DNA from: Thermoflexus hugenholtzii
Lineage (GTDB): Bacteria; Chloroflexota; Anaerolineae; Thermoflexales; Thermoflexaceae
DNA: 64,000 bases
Direction: 5' to 3'
Assembly: GCF_018771565.1 (NCBI RefSeq)
Contig: NZ_CP076326.1
Location: 2,356,001-2,420,000, forward strand
Shown here: one piece after another, positions 29,598 through 38,966 of the stretch
Layout: each line of letters opens with the position of its first letter
Position numbering within the stretch: position 1 is the stretch's first letter
Program-made: the position numbers and the translations under genes
Notes under the pieces: generated by a model
What the model saw: only the letters and a program-made list of their open reading frames with translations
Databases searched by the model: none
Told to the model about the DNA's origin: nothing

Positions 29598-32500
29598 ATG
29601 GCGCTTTTAAGCGGTTTGCTCTCTCTGCTCGAAGACGAACCGGCCCTGCAGGAGGCCCGCCGCGCGCTGGCGGCAGGCCATTCCGCGGGGATCTCCCTCC
29701 CCCGGGCGGCGTGGCCCTTCTGGATCGCGGCGCTGCTACAGGAAGCGCCGCGGCCGACGCTGATCGTGGCCGGGACGGCGGAACGCGCCCAGCGGATGGC
29801 CCAGGACCTGGCCCTCTATCTGGGGCCGGAGCGCACCCATCTGCTACCCGAGCCGCCGGTCCTCCCCTATGAGCGCGCCCCATGGCCCCCCGAGATCCGC
29901 GCGGAGCGGCTGACGGCCCTGGCCGCCCTCGCCGGGCTGAACGGCGACCCCGCCCCGGTGGGCGTGGCCTCCGCCCGCGCCCTGCGGCTCCGGACGCTGC
30001 CGCCCCGCCTGTTCCACCGCCTGCGCCGGATCATCCGGACCGGCCAGGAGCTGCCCCTGGAGGGCTTCGTCCGCTACCTGCTGGAGGCCGGCTACGAGCC
30101 GGTCACCATGGTGACTCACCCCGGCCAGTTCGCCCGGCGCGGGGGCATCCTGGACCTCTTCCCCTCGACCGCGCCGGAGCCGGTGCGGATCGAATGGGAG
30201 GCCGATCGCATCCTCAGCATGCGCGCCTTCGATCCATCCACCCAGCGGACCCTGCGACCGGTGGAGCAGGTGCGCATCTTCCCGGCCCGGGAGGCGCTGC
30301 CCGGCTATGGGCCCGCGGCGGCCGCCCGGCTGGCGACCTGGGAGCCGGCGGCCGAGGCCGCGACGGAACGGGAAGCTCTGGAGCGGGAGCGCCAGGCCCT
30401 GGCCCAGGGCGCGCCCTTCCCGACCCTCGAGTTCTACCTCCCTTACTTCTATGGGGATGCGACCACCCCTCTCGCGTATCTGCCCGAGGATGGATGGGTG
30501 ATCCTCCTGGACGAGACGGAGATCCGGGAGGCGTGGGAGGAGGTGGATGAGGAAGCCCGGGCCTTGCGGGCCCGCGGGGAGAGCGCCGGGTTCCTCCCCC
30601 CCGATTATCCGGACCCCCTGGTGGATCGCGTGCAATGGGAGAGCGCCCTGCGCCGGCGCCCCGCCCTTCGGATCACCGCCCTGCCGGAGGAAGGAGGATC
30701 TCCGGCGTTGCCCTTCGAGGCCCCGCCGCGTTTCGGCGGGCAGATCCAGCGCATGATCGAGGATTTCGCCCGGCGCCTGCAGCTCCGGGAGGCGGTGGTG
30801 ATCGTGAGCCGGCAGGCGGGCCGCCTGGCGGCAGTATGGGCCGACCACGCCCCGGGCCTGCGGGAGGCCACCCAGGCCGTCTCCTCCCTGGAAACGCCCC
30901 CGCTCCCGCAGCGGATCTACTTTCTGAGCGGGGCGCTGAGCAGCGGCTTCCTCTTCCGCTCCAAAGACAGCCGCCGCCTCGCCCTGCTCACCGACGCGGA
31001 GCTCTTCGGGGTGCTCCGTCCCCTCCCCTGGCGCCGCCGCGCCCGACGGGGCCCGCCCCCCGAATGGATCCGGGAGCTGCGGGAGGGCGACTACGTGGTC
31101 CACGAGGATTTCGGGATCGGGATCTTCGAGGGCCTGGTCCGCCTCAACCTGGATGGGGTGGAGCGGGAGTATCTGGTGGTGCGCTACGCCGGCAACGACC
31201 GGCTGTATGTGCCGGTGGATCAGGCGGACCGGGTCAGCCGGTATGTGGGGCCGACGGATCAGCCGCCCGAGATCCATCCCCTGGGGGGCGGGGAGTGGGC
31301 CCAGGCGCGGGCGCGGGCACGGCAGGCGGCGGCCGAGGTGGCCCGGGAGCTGCTGGAGCTTTACGCCCGGCGGGAGGTGGCCCGGGGCCACGCCTTCTCG
31401 CCGGACACGCCCTGGCAACGGGAGCTGGAGGCCTCCTTCCCCTTCGTCGAGACGGAGGACCAGCTGCGGGCCATCGAGGAGGTCAAGGCGGACATGGAGC
31501 GGCCGCGGCCCATGGATCGCCTGCTCTGCGGGGACGCCGGCTTCGGGAAGACGGAGGTGGCCCTGCGGGCGGCCTTCAAGGCGGTGATGGACGGCAAGCA
31601 GGTGGCCCTGCTGGCGCCGACCACCATCCTGGCTCACCAGCACTATGAGACCTTCCGCGCCCGCCTGGCCCCCTTCCCGGTGGTGGTGGAGGTCCTCACC
31701 CGGCTGCGCTCCCCCCGGGAGCAGGCAGAGATCCTGCGCCGGCTCCGGGAGGGGGAGATCGACATCGTCATCGGCACCCATCGTCTGCTCCAGCCGGACG
31801 TGGTGTTCAGGGACCTGGGGTTGGTGATCATCGACGAGGAGCAGCGCTTCGGGGTGATGCATAAGGAGCATTTCAAGCGCTTGCGAGCGGAAGTGGACGT
31901 GCTCACGCTCACGGCCACGCCCATCCCCCGCACCCTCTATCTGGCCCTGAGCGGCCTGCGGGACATCAGCCTGATCCAGACGCCCCCCGAGGAGCGACTG
32001 CCCGTCCAGGTCTACGTGGGGCCTTACGACGACCGGCTGGTGCGCTCCGCCATCATGCGGGAGCTGGACCGCGGGGGACAGGTTTTCGTGGTTTACAACC
32101 GGGTGCACGGCCTGGAGGCCTGGAAGGAGCGGCTCCAGGCCCTGGTGCCGGGGGCCCGCTTCGGCATGGCTCACGGCCAGATGCCGCCCCGGCAGCTGGA
32201 GAAGACGATGATGGCCTTCACCCGGGGAGAGATCGACGTGCTGGTGGCCACGGACATCATCAGCAGCGGCCTGGACATCCCCAACGCCAACACGATGATC
32301 GTGATCCGGGCGGACCTCTTCGGCCTGGCCCAGCTCTACCAGCTGCGGGGGCGGGTGGGCCGCAGCGTGCTGCAGGGCTACGCCTACTTCCTGTATGATC
32401 CGAAGGTCCCCCTCACCGCGGAGGCTCGGGAGCGCCTGATGGCCATCTACGAGATCCCCGGGCTGGGCGGCGGGTTCCAGCTGGCCATGCGGGACCTGGA

Positions 32501-33068
32501 GGTGCGGGGCGCAGGGGAGATCCTGGGCACCCGTCAGCACGGCCACATCGCCGCCGTCGGCTTCGATCTCTACATGAAGATGCTGAACCGGGCCATCGTC
32601 GAGCTGCGGGCGGAGCGGGAGGGCGAGCCGCCGCCGCCGGCCCCGGAGGGCGTGACCCTCAACCTCCCCTGGCCCATCGGCCTGCCGGAGGATTACATCC
32701 CTGACCCCGCCCTGCGGCTGCAGCTCTACCGCCGCATGGCGGCGATCCAGACCCTGGAAGGCGTGGCGGAGATGGCCCGGGAGCTGGAGGATCGGTTCGG
32801 CCCGCTCCCGGAGGAGGCCCGCAACCTGCTCCAGCAGCTGCGCTTCAAGATCCTGGCCGCCCGGGCGGGGATCGAGCGGATCCACGTGGAGGGGCGAACC
32901 CTGGTCCTGCGGCCGGCCCCGGCCGGGGCCGATGGGATCGCGCGGGAGCTGGGCGGCTGGATCGCCGACGGCGCCCTCCGCATCCCCCGCCGCCCCACCT
33001 GGCCCCAGGATCTGGAACGGGCCCTCCGACGCTGGGCCGGGCTGCCCGAAGCTGCCGGAGGCCGTTGA
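29598..33068 (+). CDS. mfd: Transcription-repair coupling factor
   Basis: An 1156-residue ATP-dependent translocase that removes stalled RNA polymerase and recruits UvrA. The N-terminal UvrB-like region includes YEPVTMVTHPGQFARRGGIL. The RNA-polymerase-interacting CarD-like domain is around 495 (EGDYVVHEDFGIGIFEG). Walker A GDAGFGKTE is near 647, Walker B IDEEQRFG near 745. ATDIISSGLDIPNANTM and QLYQLRGRVGRS are helicase motifs V and VI. The C-terminal 150 residues are the inhibitory D7-type domain. The ATG has only a weak ribosome site (CAGG). Confidence 0.96.
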   Translation: MALLSGLLSLLEDEPALQEARRALAAGHSAGISLPRAAWPFWIAALLQEAPRPTLIVAGTAERAQRMAQDLALYLGPERTHLLPEPPVLPYERAPWPPEIRAERLTALAALAGLNGDPAPVGVASARALRLRTLPPRLFHRLRRIIRTGQELPLEGFVRYLLEAGYEPVTMVTHPGQFARRGGILDLFPSTAPEPVRIEWEADRILSMRAFDPSTQRTLRPVEQVRIFPAREALPGYGPAAAARLATWEPAAEAATEREALERERQALAQGAPFPTLEFYLPYFYGDATTPLAYLPEDGWVILLDETEIREAWEEVDEEARALRARGESAGFLPPDYPDPLVDRVQWESALRRRPALRITALPEEGGSPALPFEAPPRFGGQIQRMIEDFARRLQLREAVVIVSRQAGRLAAVWADHAPGLREATQAVSSLETPPLPQRIYFLSGALSSGFLFRSKDSRRLALLTDAELFGVLRPLPWRRRARRGPPPEWIRELREGDYVVHEDFGIGIFEGLVRLNLDGVEREYLVVRYAGNDRLYVPVDQADRVSRYVGPTDQPPEIHPLGGGEWAQARARARQAAAEVARELLELYARREVARGHAFSPDTPWQRELEASFPFVETEDQLRAIEEVKADMERPRPMDRLLCGDAGFGKTEVALRAAFKAVMDGKQVALLAPTTILAHQHYETFRARLAPFPVVVEVLTRLRSPREQAEILRRLREGEIDIVIGTHRLLQPDVVFRDLGLVIIDEEQRFGVMHKEHFKRLRAEVDVLTLTATPIPRTLYLALSGLRDISLIQTPPEERLPVQVYVGPYDDRLVRSAIMRELDRGGQVFVVYNRVHGLEAWKERLQALVPGARFGMAHGQMPPRQLEKTMMAFTRGEIDVLVATDIISSGLDIPNANTMIVIRADLFGLAQLYQLRGRVGRSVLQGYAYFLYDPKVPLTAEARERLMAIYEIPGLGGGFQLAMRDLEVRGAGEILGTRQHGHIAAVGFDLYMKMLNRAIVELRAEREGEPPPPAPEGVTLNLPWPIGLPEDYIPDPALRLQLYRRMAAIQTLEGVAEMARELEDRFGPLPEEARNLLQQLRFKILAARAGIERIHVEGRTLVLRPAPAGADGIARELGGWIADGALRIPRRPTWPQDLERALRRWAGLPEAAGGR

Positions 33069-33240
33069 AGAAGCCGCGGGCTCGGATCCTCCGGCTCTCG
33101 TCCATCCCGATCTCGGCTGGGAACCGGATCCCCGAGCGGAGATCGAAGATCCGGCCCCGCCGGTGCGGCCATCGAGGCCTAACTGGGTGGGAGCGCCGCC
33201 ACCGTTGCAGGGAGCGGAGGCGGAGGGCTCCCCCTTCCGA

Positions 33241-34899
33241 TCAGGGGGTAGGAAGCCATTCCATCAGGGTGTTACGACAACCCTCCCCTCCTCGCTCCTC
33301 CACCACCAGGACCATCGCCTCCCCCGCATCCCAGCCTCCCCACACGCGGGCGGATCCGGAAAGCGTCACCACTTCGCGCGTCCGTCCCGTCCGATCCACC
33401 GCCATCACCTGCGCCGGGTTGACCTCCCTGGCCCCCCACACCTCCGCTCCTCGGATCCCAATCGAGCCAGGGATCAGGCCGGACAGGGGTCGCACTCCTT
33501 CGGCATCCGGCGGCAGCGGCAGCCAGCCCACCTCCCAGACGGCTGGTCCTTCCCGCGCCACCACGACAAACCCGTTTCCCCCCGGCGCCCAGCCTGGCCG
33601 CCAGAGTTCGGTCCAGCCCGGGAACCGCCATCCTTTCCCCGAATCCAACTCCGCGGCCGGGGCCACCCACACCCCGGTGATCCGCCCCGCGGTCCGGTCG
33701 AAGATCGCCGCCCCGATCCACTGTCCATCCCAAGACACCTCCCAATTCACCGGGACCTCCTCCGGCCCCCACCCCAGGGCCGTCCCATCCAGAACCCGCC
33801 CGCTGCGGATCTCCACCACCTGCCCCAGGGAGGCCAGACGGATGCTGCCGTCCGGCCCCTGCTCCAAAATGACCGGCGCGCCCTCCAGCACCCAGCGTCC
33901 CCTCCCCACCACCATCGCCCCATACGGCAGCAACGCGTCCGTCCCGACCACCACCCGTCGGTAGTGAACTGGCCCTGCCGCCGGCGTCCCCCATTCCAGG
34001 GGGATCCGCCAGATCCGCACCTCGTCAAAAGCCTCCGGCACCTCGGGAACCGGGGTGGGAGGCTGCCTCCGGGGAGGCGGCGAGGGCTCGGCCCGGGGCG
34101 GTCGGGGCGTGGGCGTGGGAAGCCGCACCACCGTCTCCGCTTGCAAGGCCACCGCCCACGGGCTCTCCGCCCCCACCGCCAGCCACCCCGCCCGGAGAGG
34201 CGTCCCCTGCGGGTCCCTCACCGGCTCCCATCGTCCTCCTCCCAGCGATCCCCGCCATACCCCGCCATCGGCATCCAGGGCCACCACCACCCCGCCACCG
34301 GCGTAGCCGGCCCAGACCATCGACGCCGGCGCGTTCAGGTTCATCAGGTCCTCGCCTGCGCGCCACGTCACCACCGATCCCTCCGCCGTCGCCGCCACCC
34401 ACCGCCCATCCGGAGCCCGCGTGGGCCGATCGCGCGGCCCGATCCATCGGACGTCCGGGATGAAGCAGAAGGGGAAAACCGCGGGGCTGCGCCGATGGGC
34501 ATCTCCCTTCCGATCCAGGATCATCCGCATCGATGCGCACCCCTGGCCGATCCAGCGGACAGCCCAGACATCCAGGAAGCGGCCGTCCGGGGAGCGGTCA
34601 AAGGGAAGCAGGTAAAGAGGCGCCGGGGCCCCCGGCGTCAGCCGGCGCAGGACCCCTCCGGCCCGCCTCTCCGTCTGCCAGGACCAGCCGGCCGGATCAG
34701 GGAATGAGGGCGCGGCGGACGCCTCGGCCCCGCTCGGACAGGTTGGCGTCGGGGAGGGCCAGGGAGTCCACGTCGGGGAAGGCGGGAGGGGAGCACGAAG
34801 GGTGGGGGGACCCGATGGGATCGGCATAGGGGCTCCCGCCCTACACCCCAGGATCAGCATCCATCCGATCCCGATGACCCAACGCCCTATCCGTCGCAT
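33241..34899 (-). CDS. Secreted lipoprotein, probable beta-propeller
   Basis: A 552-residue protein. The start at 34899 (MRRIGRWVIGIGW) follows GGGAGGTGG and gives a signal sequence ending in the lipobox ILGC. A Pro-rich linker follows, then blocks with repeated SPDGR/APDGRW and SWDGQW motifs and regularly spaced Trp, as in beta-propellers. A second Pro-rich linker lies at about 270-300. Function unknown. The upstream gene (35044-36786) has the same architecture and is probably a paralogue. Confidence 0.75.
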   Translation of the reverse strand: MRRIGRWVIGIGWMLILGCRAGAPMPIPSGPPTLRAPLPPSPTWTPWPSPTPTCPSGAEASAAPSFPDPAGWSWQTERRAGGVLRRLTPGAPAPLYLLPFDRSPDGRFLDVWAVRWIGQGCASMRMILDRKGDAHRRSPAVFPFCFIPDVRWIGPRDRPTRAPDGRWVAATAEGSVVTWRAGEDLMNLNAPASMVWAGYAGGGVVVALDADGGVWRGSLGGGRWEPVRDPQGTPLRAGWLAVGAESPWAVALQAETVVRLPTPTPRPPRAEPSPPPRRQPPTPVPEVPEAFDEVRIWRIPLEWGTPAAGPVHYRRVVVGTDALLPYGAMVVGRGRWVLEGAPVILEQGPDGSIRLASLGQVVEIRSGRVLDGTALGWGPEEVPVNWEVSWDGQWIGAAIFDRTAGRITGVWVAPAAELDSGKGWRFPGWTELWRPGWAPGGNGFVVVAREGPAVWEVGWLPLPPDAEGVRPLSGLIPGSIGIRGAEVWGAREVNPAQVMAVDRTGRTREVVTLSGSARVWGGWDAGEAMVLVVEERGGEGCRNTLMEWLPTP

Positions 34900-35043
34900 C
34901 ACCACCTCCCGGATCGGCGGGTTCGATCGAGCGCCGGAAGGACCGGATGGGGAGCACGCTGCGCGATGACGGGATCCCCCGCTCCGGCCTCGATCCATCG
35001 CCCTCCATCCCCACCTCAAATGCCGAAAGGCCCAGCGGGCCCC

Positions 35044-36786
35044 TCACGGGGTATCGACGAGGGATCCTGCCAGCGGCAGCTCCAGGAGCGCGAAGCGACA
35101 GGGCGTCCCCGATGCCACCCGCTCGAAGGCCCCGATCCACACCCGTTCCCCCTCCCCCAGCAGGCCATAGATCCGCTCCACCACCGCGGAGAGGTCCCAC
35201 TCCCCTTGCAGGTGCCCGGCCTTATCCCAGAGCTGCAGCGCCGCCGGGTTCATCCGGGATAGGGTCACCAATCCCCCTTCCAGAAACGCCAGAGGTCCGG
35301 CGGTCGCCGCCTCCGCTAAGGACACTGGCTCCCCGTTGGGATCCGGAGGCAGCCGCAGCCACTCCAGCTGATCCTCCCCCACGTCCCACAGCACCACCCC
35401 ACCCCCTGCCGGATCCCGGGCTACCCAGGTCCGACCCGGCCACCGGCGCACCCATCCCGGCTGCGCCCCATCCAGCAAATACAGGCTCCGCGCTCCCCGC
35501 CAGCCGCCCTCCGGCCCCACCTCCGCGAACTCCACCGCCAGCCACCGTCCATCGGGGGAAAGGTAAAAGCTCGGCCCCATCACCCCGCCCTTTGGCAGAT
35601 CCACCAGCGGATCCCTCAATCCCAGGTCCTCTGGACCCTCCACCCGCCCGGTAGCCCCATCGATGGTCAACCCAAATTGCACAACCGGCTTGCCTTCGGG
35701 CCGCAGGATCGCCACCCGGCACCACAACAGCCACCGGCCCGAGGTCCCCACAGGGAACAGGTCACACACGGACTCGGGGCCATCACCTGGAATCCGGGAG
35801 ATGGGGAGAGGCGGAAAGGACTGAAGCGGAGCTCCAGGATGAGCCGGGATGCGCCAGGAGGGACTGTGGGCCGGCTCAAGGCCGTTGACGCCGCCGATCG
35901 CCAGCCACATCCACTCGGAGCGATCCCACGCCCAGCTCCGAAAGACCCAGTCCCCGGGATGGTCCTCTGGGATCTCCCCCAACCGCTCCCACTGTCCCGT
36001 GGCGGCGTCCCCCCGCCACCACATCGACCGATTCCGTTCCCGCGCCAGCACGATGGTCCCGGTCATCACCAACGCCTCCCCCATCGGCGCCGGCGCCCCC
36101 AGATCCCGAGAAACGCCGCGAGCCGGATCCTCCAGCCTCACCCGCCCATCCGGCGTCACCCGCAGCGCTTGGGATCCTATCCGGTCCGAGGGGAAGGTCT
36201 CCTGCCGCGCCCGCAGCTGGGCCGCGGCCCGCGGCAACCAGAGCTCCCAGGCCGCTCCCCGCACGTGGGGCTGGAAGATCAGCTCCGGGCTTAGAAAGAT
36301 ATCCCAGGCCTTCTCCGGATGCAACCGCCGATGGGCCTCCCTCCGCAGGTCCACTGCCACCTGAATGGCCCGGGCGTTCCGGTTCAGCAACAACCGCACC
36401 TCCAGCGCCGCCCCTCCCGACAGAACCCGCCAGGGCAGAGGGGGTTGGATCAGACCACGGATCCCGCGTAGGGGTTGCCCGCCCGCCGATGCCGGCTCCC
36501 ACCGCCAGTGGGAAGGATCCGGCAGCAAGGCACGATCGGCCGGCGTGGGGTTCTCCGGATCCGGGACCTCCTGAAACACACAGGCCGGAGGGGCGGGGGA
36601 TGGGGTCCTTGCGGCGGCCCGGGTAGGGGTGGTCCCTCCCGAGGGACGCGTGGGAATCGATAGAGGGGTGGCTGGCGTGGGAGCCGGTGAAGGGGCGGGT
36701 GGCCACAAGGGTTGGCAAGCCTCCCAGATCCCTGCTGCCAGGACCCCCCAAACAATGACCCAGCGAAGGACCGTCCCGGCTTGCAT
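35044..36786 (-). CDS. Secreted beta-propeller-like protein, probable paralogue of the next gene
   Basis: A 580-residue protein with an N-terminal hydrophobic signal (VLRWVIVWGVLAAGIWEAC), which may be a lipobox at the Cys, followed by a long Pro/Thr linker. PDPSHWRWEPAS resembles PDPAGWSWQTER of the downstream protein. Blades are suggested by SPDGRWLAVEF, TPDGRVRL and repeated W-containing strands; the last strand (GTPCRFALLELP) parallels GEGCRNTLMEWL of its neighbour. ATG 36786 follows GAGGAGGGG. Function unknown. Confidence 0.75.
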   Translation of the reverse strand: MQAGTVLRWVIVWGVLAAGIWEACQPLWPPAPSPAPTPATPLSIPTRPSGGTTPTRAAARTPSPAPPACVFQEVPDPENPTPADRALLPDPSHWRWEPASAGGQPLRGIRGLIQPPLPWRVLSGGAALEVRLLLNRNARAIQVAVDLRREAHRRLHPEKAWDIFLSPELIFQPHVRGAAWELWLPRAAAQLRARQETFPSDRIGSQALRVTPDGRVRLEDPARGVSRDLGAPAPMGEALVMTGTIVLARERNRSMWWRGDAATGQWERLGEIPEDHPGDWVFRSWAWDRSEWMWLAIGGVNGLEPAHSPSWRIPAHPGAPLQSFPPLPISRIPGDGPESVCDLFPVGTSGRWLLWCRVAILRPEGKPVVQFGLTIDGATGRVEGPEDLGLRDPLVDLPKGGVMGPSFYLSPDGRWLAVEFAEVGPEGGWRGARSLYLLDGAQPGWVRRWPGRTWVARDPAGGGVVLWDVGEDQLEWLRLPPDPNGEPVSLAEAATAGPLAFLEGGLVTLSRMNPAALQLWDKAGHLQGEWDLSAVVERIYGLLGEGERVWIGAFERVASGTPCRFALLELPLAGSLVDTP

Positions 36787-36864
36787 CGGTGCCCCTCCTC
36801 AGCATGAATAAACTTGAAAGAGTAAAGCAGTGTGGTTCCCTCACTAACAGTTTGCCAGCATGCC

Positions 36865-36995
36865 AGGGTGCCGCCCTGCTGCAACAGCCGCCGCCTTCCC
36901 CAATCCACCCCCAGCACCGGCCCGCCGTGCCGGGCCACCGCTTGAATCACCCGCCACGCCCGCAACGGGCCCCGCACTCGAAGCAGCCGCGCCCC
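36865..36995 (-). pseudogene. DCC-leader remnant (locus B)
   Basis: Only the end of the leader survives: RGPLRAWRVIQAVARHGG followed by GVDWGRRRLLQQGG, the twin-arginine-like segment. Upstream, no CxxC module or start codon is found. The frame continues some 40 residues without recognisable cargo before running into the next gene. It is a truncated copy of the leader seen at 6184-6801. Confidence 0.7.
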
Positions 36996-37111
36996 GTGAT
37001 CGCCTCTTCCGCAAGAAGAAATTCTTCAGGCGTGAAGATGCTGGCATTCCGCGCCTCCCGAAAGGATCCAGCCTTGCCTCGTGACCTTCTCCCTGTGGGG
37101 ACCAGAGGGTC

Positions 37112-37771
37112 TTATGGCAAGCGCAGCGCCCGGATCTGGGCCTCCAGCTCCTCCCAGCGTAGCGGCTGTCGCTCCTCCGGTGGCCCATCGAAGACCTCCT
37201 CTCCCCATCGCCCATCCGGGCGCGCCTTCAGATACGAGGCAGCCGGGAAACCTATAAACATCCACACGGATCGCCTGCCCCCCTCCCACACCAGATCCCT
37301 CCGGCTCAGAAAGGCTACAATGGAATCCCCCACGTGGAGCTGGTGCTCCGCAGGCACTTTCACCCATCGCTGGTGAGCCGGAGGCGCTTCCAGGGGGCTG
37401 TTCCCTATGACGACGACTTCGATCGAATCCGGGAGTGACTCGCGCGCGGCCAGCGTTTGGATCACCCGCAAGGTGACCGTGTGGATGGGCACGGGAACCG
37501 GGCGATCCGGGATTTCAGGGGGGAGTGGGGTCCAGGGCTGGCCGCTGTCCGAGTTCCAGCGGGTGGGGGAGATGGCCTGCACCTCGGCCCGCACGATGGC
37601 ATCCGCCTGCTGAATCCGTTCCCGGCGGGACAGCGCCGCGTATACCGGATGCGCTGAAACGAAGGGGGAGGGGGGAGGGGTGTTGAGAAGACCCGGCTGG
37701 CATCCCAGCCCGCTCAACACGCTCAGCACGAGAAGAAACCTTCGATTTTTCGAAATGATATACGAAAACAT
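37112..37771 (-). CDS. Lipoprotein partner of a matrixin protease (pair 1)
   Basis: A 219-residue protein starting at ATG 37771 (AAGGAGGATTTCCT upstream) with lipobox LSGLGC. The mature part shows ADAIVRAEV, HTVTLRVIQTL, SIEVVVIGN and HVGDSIVAFLSRRD, and ends with LEAQIRAL. The same series of motifs is found at 42511-43089, behind another matrixin gene. Small secreted proteins with an ADxIVxGxV opening are, as far as I know, common neighbours of matrixin genes in several phyla; their function is unestablished. Confidence 0.7.
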   Translation of the reverse strand: MFSYIISKNRRFLLVLSVLSGLGCQPGLLNTPPPSPFVSAHPVYAALSRRERIQQADAIVRAEVQAISPTRWNSDSGQPWTPLPPEIPDRPVPVPIHTVTLRVIQTLAARESLPDSIEVVVIGNSPLEAPPAHQRWVKVPAEHQLHVGDSIVAFLSRRDLVWEGGRRSVWMFIGFPAASYLKARPDGRWGEEVFDGPPEERQPLRWEELEAQIRALRLP

Positions 37772-37871
37772 AGGAAATCCTCCTTCGCAAACGTAGTAAG
37801 AACTATGGACAATTCCATGTTGGGAGGCTGAGATATTGTCTTCAAAGGTCCTGGCTCCCTTAACGTGTCCA

Positions 37872-38684
37872 TTACCGCGGATACAAATACAAAGCTCCAT
37901 TTTGGTCATCGGCCTCTAAACTTCGAAACCATGTAGTTCCTCGAAAGATTTGACCACACATTGTGGCATCCGTGGCATTTCCAGGGCAGTAAATGGACTG
38001 GGTATCACGCAAGCCCAGTGCGTGACCGAACTCATGGGTGATCACTGACCAGGCATCATATTGGTTGCTTGCAGGAGTTCCCGTTCCTGTATACCAGTTT
38101 TCATTTTTATCATATCGAATCCAGAACGATTGGATCGTGTATCCGTATCCCGAGAGGACTGTGACTGCGAGAACATTTCCTGGCCCATCCCACCCTCCCC
38201 ACTCGATGGAATTGGGTGATCCGCTATATTTGATATAGCGCCAGCTCGTGGTGGGGACGCTGCTCCAAGCCGATGCGCCACGATCAGTGGGATCCCAGAA
38301 GGCCATTGGAAGGTAGCCATAGCGATACGTGGCGTAATTCGTGGACCACTTGCAACACACCGAATATGCGAATGCGTTATGGAAAAAGAGCAACATAGTG
38401 AGGAGGATCAGAAAGCTAAGAAGGAGAGGTTGCATACGTGACGGGCTCGCTATCTGAGCGCCACAGGTCACCGCCTGGGCCACCCGCAGGGCCCGCGCCG
38501 GGCCCAGGATCTGGAGCAATCGCATCCGCATCGCCAGCCCCGCCAAGACCCGCACCCGCTCCCCCTCGACCTCAACGAGCATCGGCCCCCACCGCCAGTT
38601 GGGATGAGCCTGGTTCCGCATCGCCTGGACCCCGGGCTCCCGTAGCGACCGCACCCCCAGCCGCCCGCCGCTGAGGGTTTCCAC
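37872..38684 (-). CDS. Matrixin-type metalloprotease in frame behind a damaged DCC leader (locus C)
   Basis: A 270-codon frame. Residues 1-80 are DCC leader (GGRLGVRSLREPGVQAM, LGPARALRVAQAV) without the CxxC. From ATG 38435 there is an independent secretion signal (MQPLLLSFLILLTMLLFFHN, then AFA) and a metzincin: THEFGHALGLRD supplies two His and an Asp as third zinc ligand, as in snapalysins, and TMCGQI may be the Met-turn. The mature protease probably starts at 38435, though no good ribosome site is there; the leader may be translated or vestigial. The cargo is much AT-richer (25 of 60 G/C at 38101-38160) than the leader (43 of 60 at 38581-38640). Confidence 0.65.
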   Translation of the reverse strand: METLSGGRLGVRSLREPGVQAMRNQAHPNWRWGPMLVEVEGERVRVLAGLAMRMRLLQILGPARALRVAQAVTCGAQIASPSRMQPLLLSFLILLTMLLFFHNAFAYSVCCKWSTNYATYRYGYLPMAFWDPTDRGASAWSSVPTTSWRYIKYSGSPNSIEWGGWDGPGNVLAVTVLSGYGYTIQSFWIRYDKNENWYTGTGTPASNQYDAWSVITHEFGHALGLRDTQSIYCPGNATDATMCGQIFRGTTWFRSLEADDQNGALYLYPR

Positions 38685-38747
38685 CTCCCGCGCCAGGGCG
38701 GCGCATATGGAACGTCCCGCATCCTACAGCAGCCATCGTTCGGTCCT
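38685..38747 (-). pseudogene. Broken N-terminus of the DCC leader at locus C
   Basis: Same frame as the downstream CDS. Aligned to locus A the start codon ATG is AGG (38747-38745), the Phe of LLFD is a TAG stop (38726-38724), and the first Cys of CxxC is Arg. Locus D has exactly the same three defects. Confidence 0.75.
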
Positions 38748-38966
38748 CGCTTCCCCTCCGCTCGGATCAGCCTTCGGTTTTCATTCGATCCAGCCGGCAG
38801 GAGCCGTGGTCCTCCAAAAAGGAGGACACAGAGTGGCCATCCGGGTTCCCGGCCACCCGGGGCCGGGAACCCGGCGACCTCCCTCTCCGCCTTTCCGCCC
38901 GCCATCCGCACAACGCCGCCATTCGGGTAGGCTCAGCGCAGGGACCAGAGGCGCACGGTTCCATCC
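38698..38966. repeat. 269-bp duplication, copy 1
   Basis: Nearly identical to 42045-42313 (I saw two mismatches). It spans the damaged start of the DCC leader, hairpins GTCCTCCAAAAAGGAGGAC (38809-38827) and CCGGGTTCCCGGCC/GGCCGGGAACCCGG (38841-38874), and the last codons of the WD40 gene. Confidence 0.9.

Noticed and set aside
29844-32885. A minus-strand open frame of 1013 codons opposite mfd
   Set aside because: Mirror of mfd codon usage; no protein-like features, and mfd shows all expected motifs.
38841-38874. Terminator of the WD40 gene
   Set aside because: The 14-bp stem is strong but has no T-tract, and it is duplicated at 42188-42221 where no gene ends; treated as part of the repeat.
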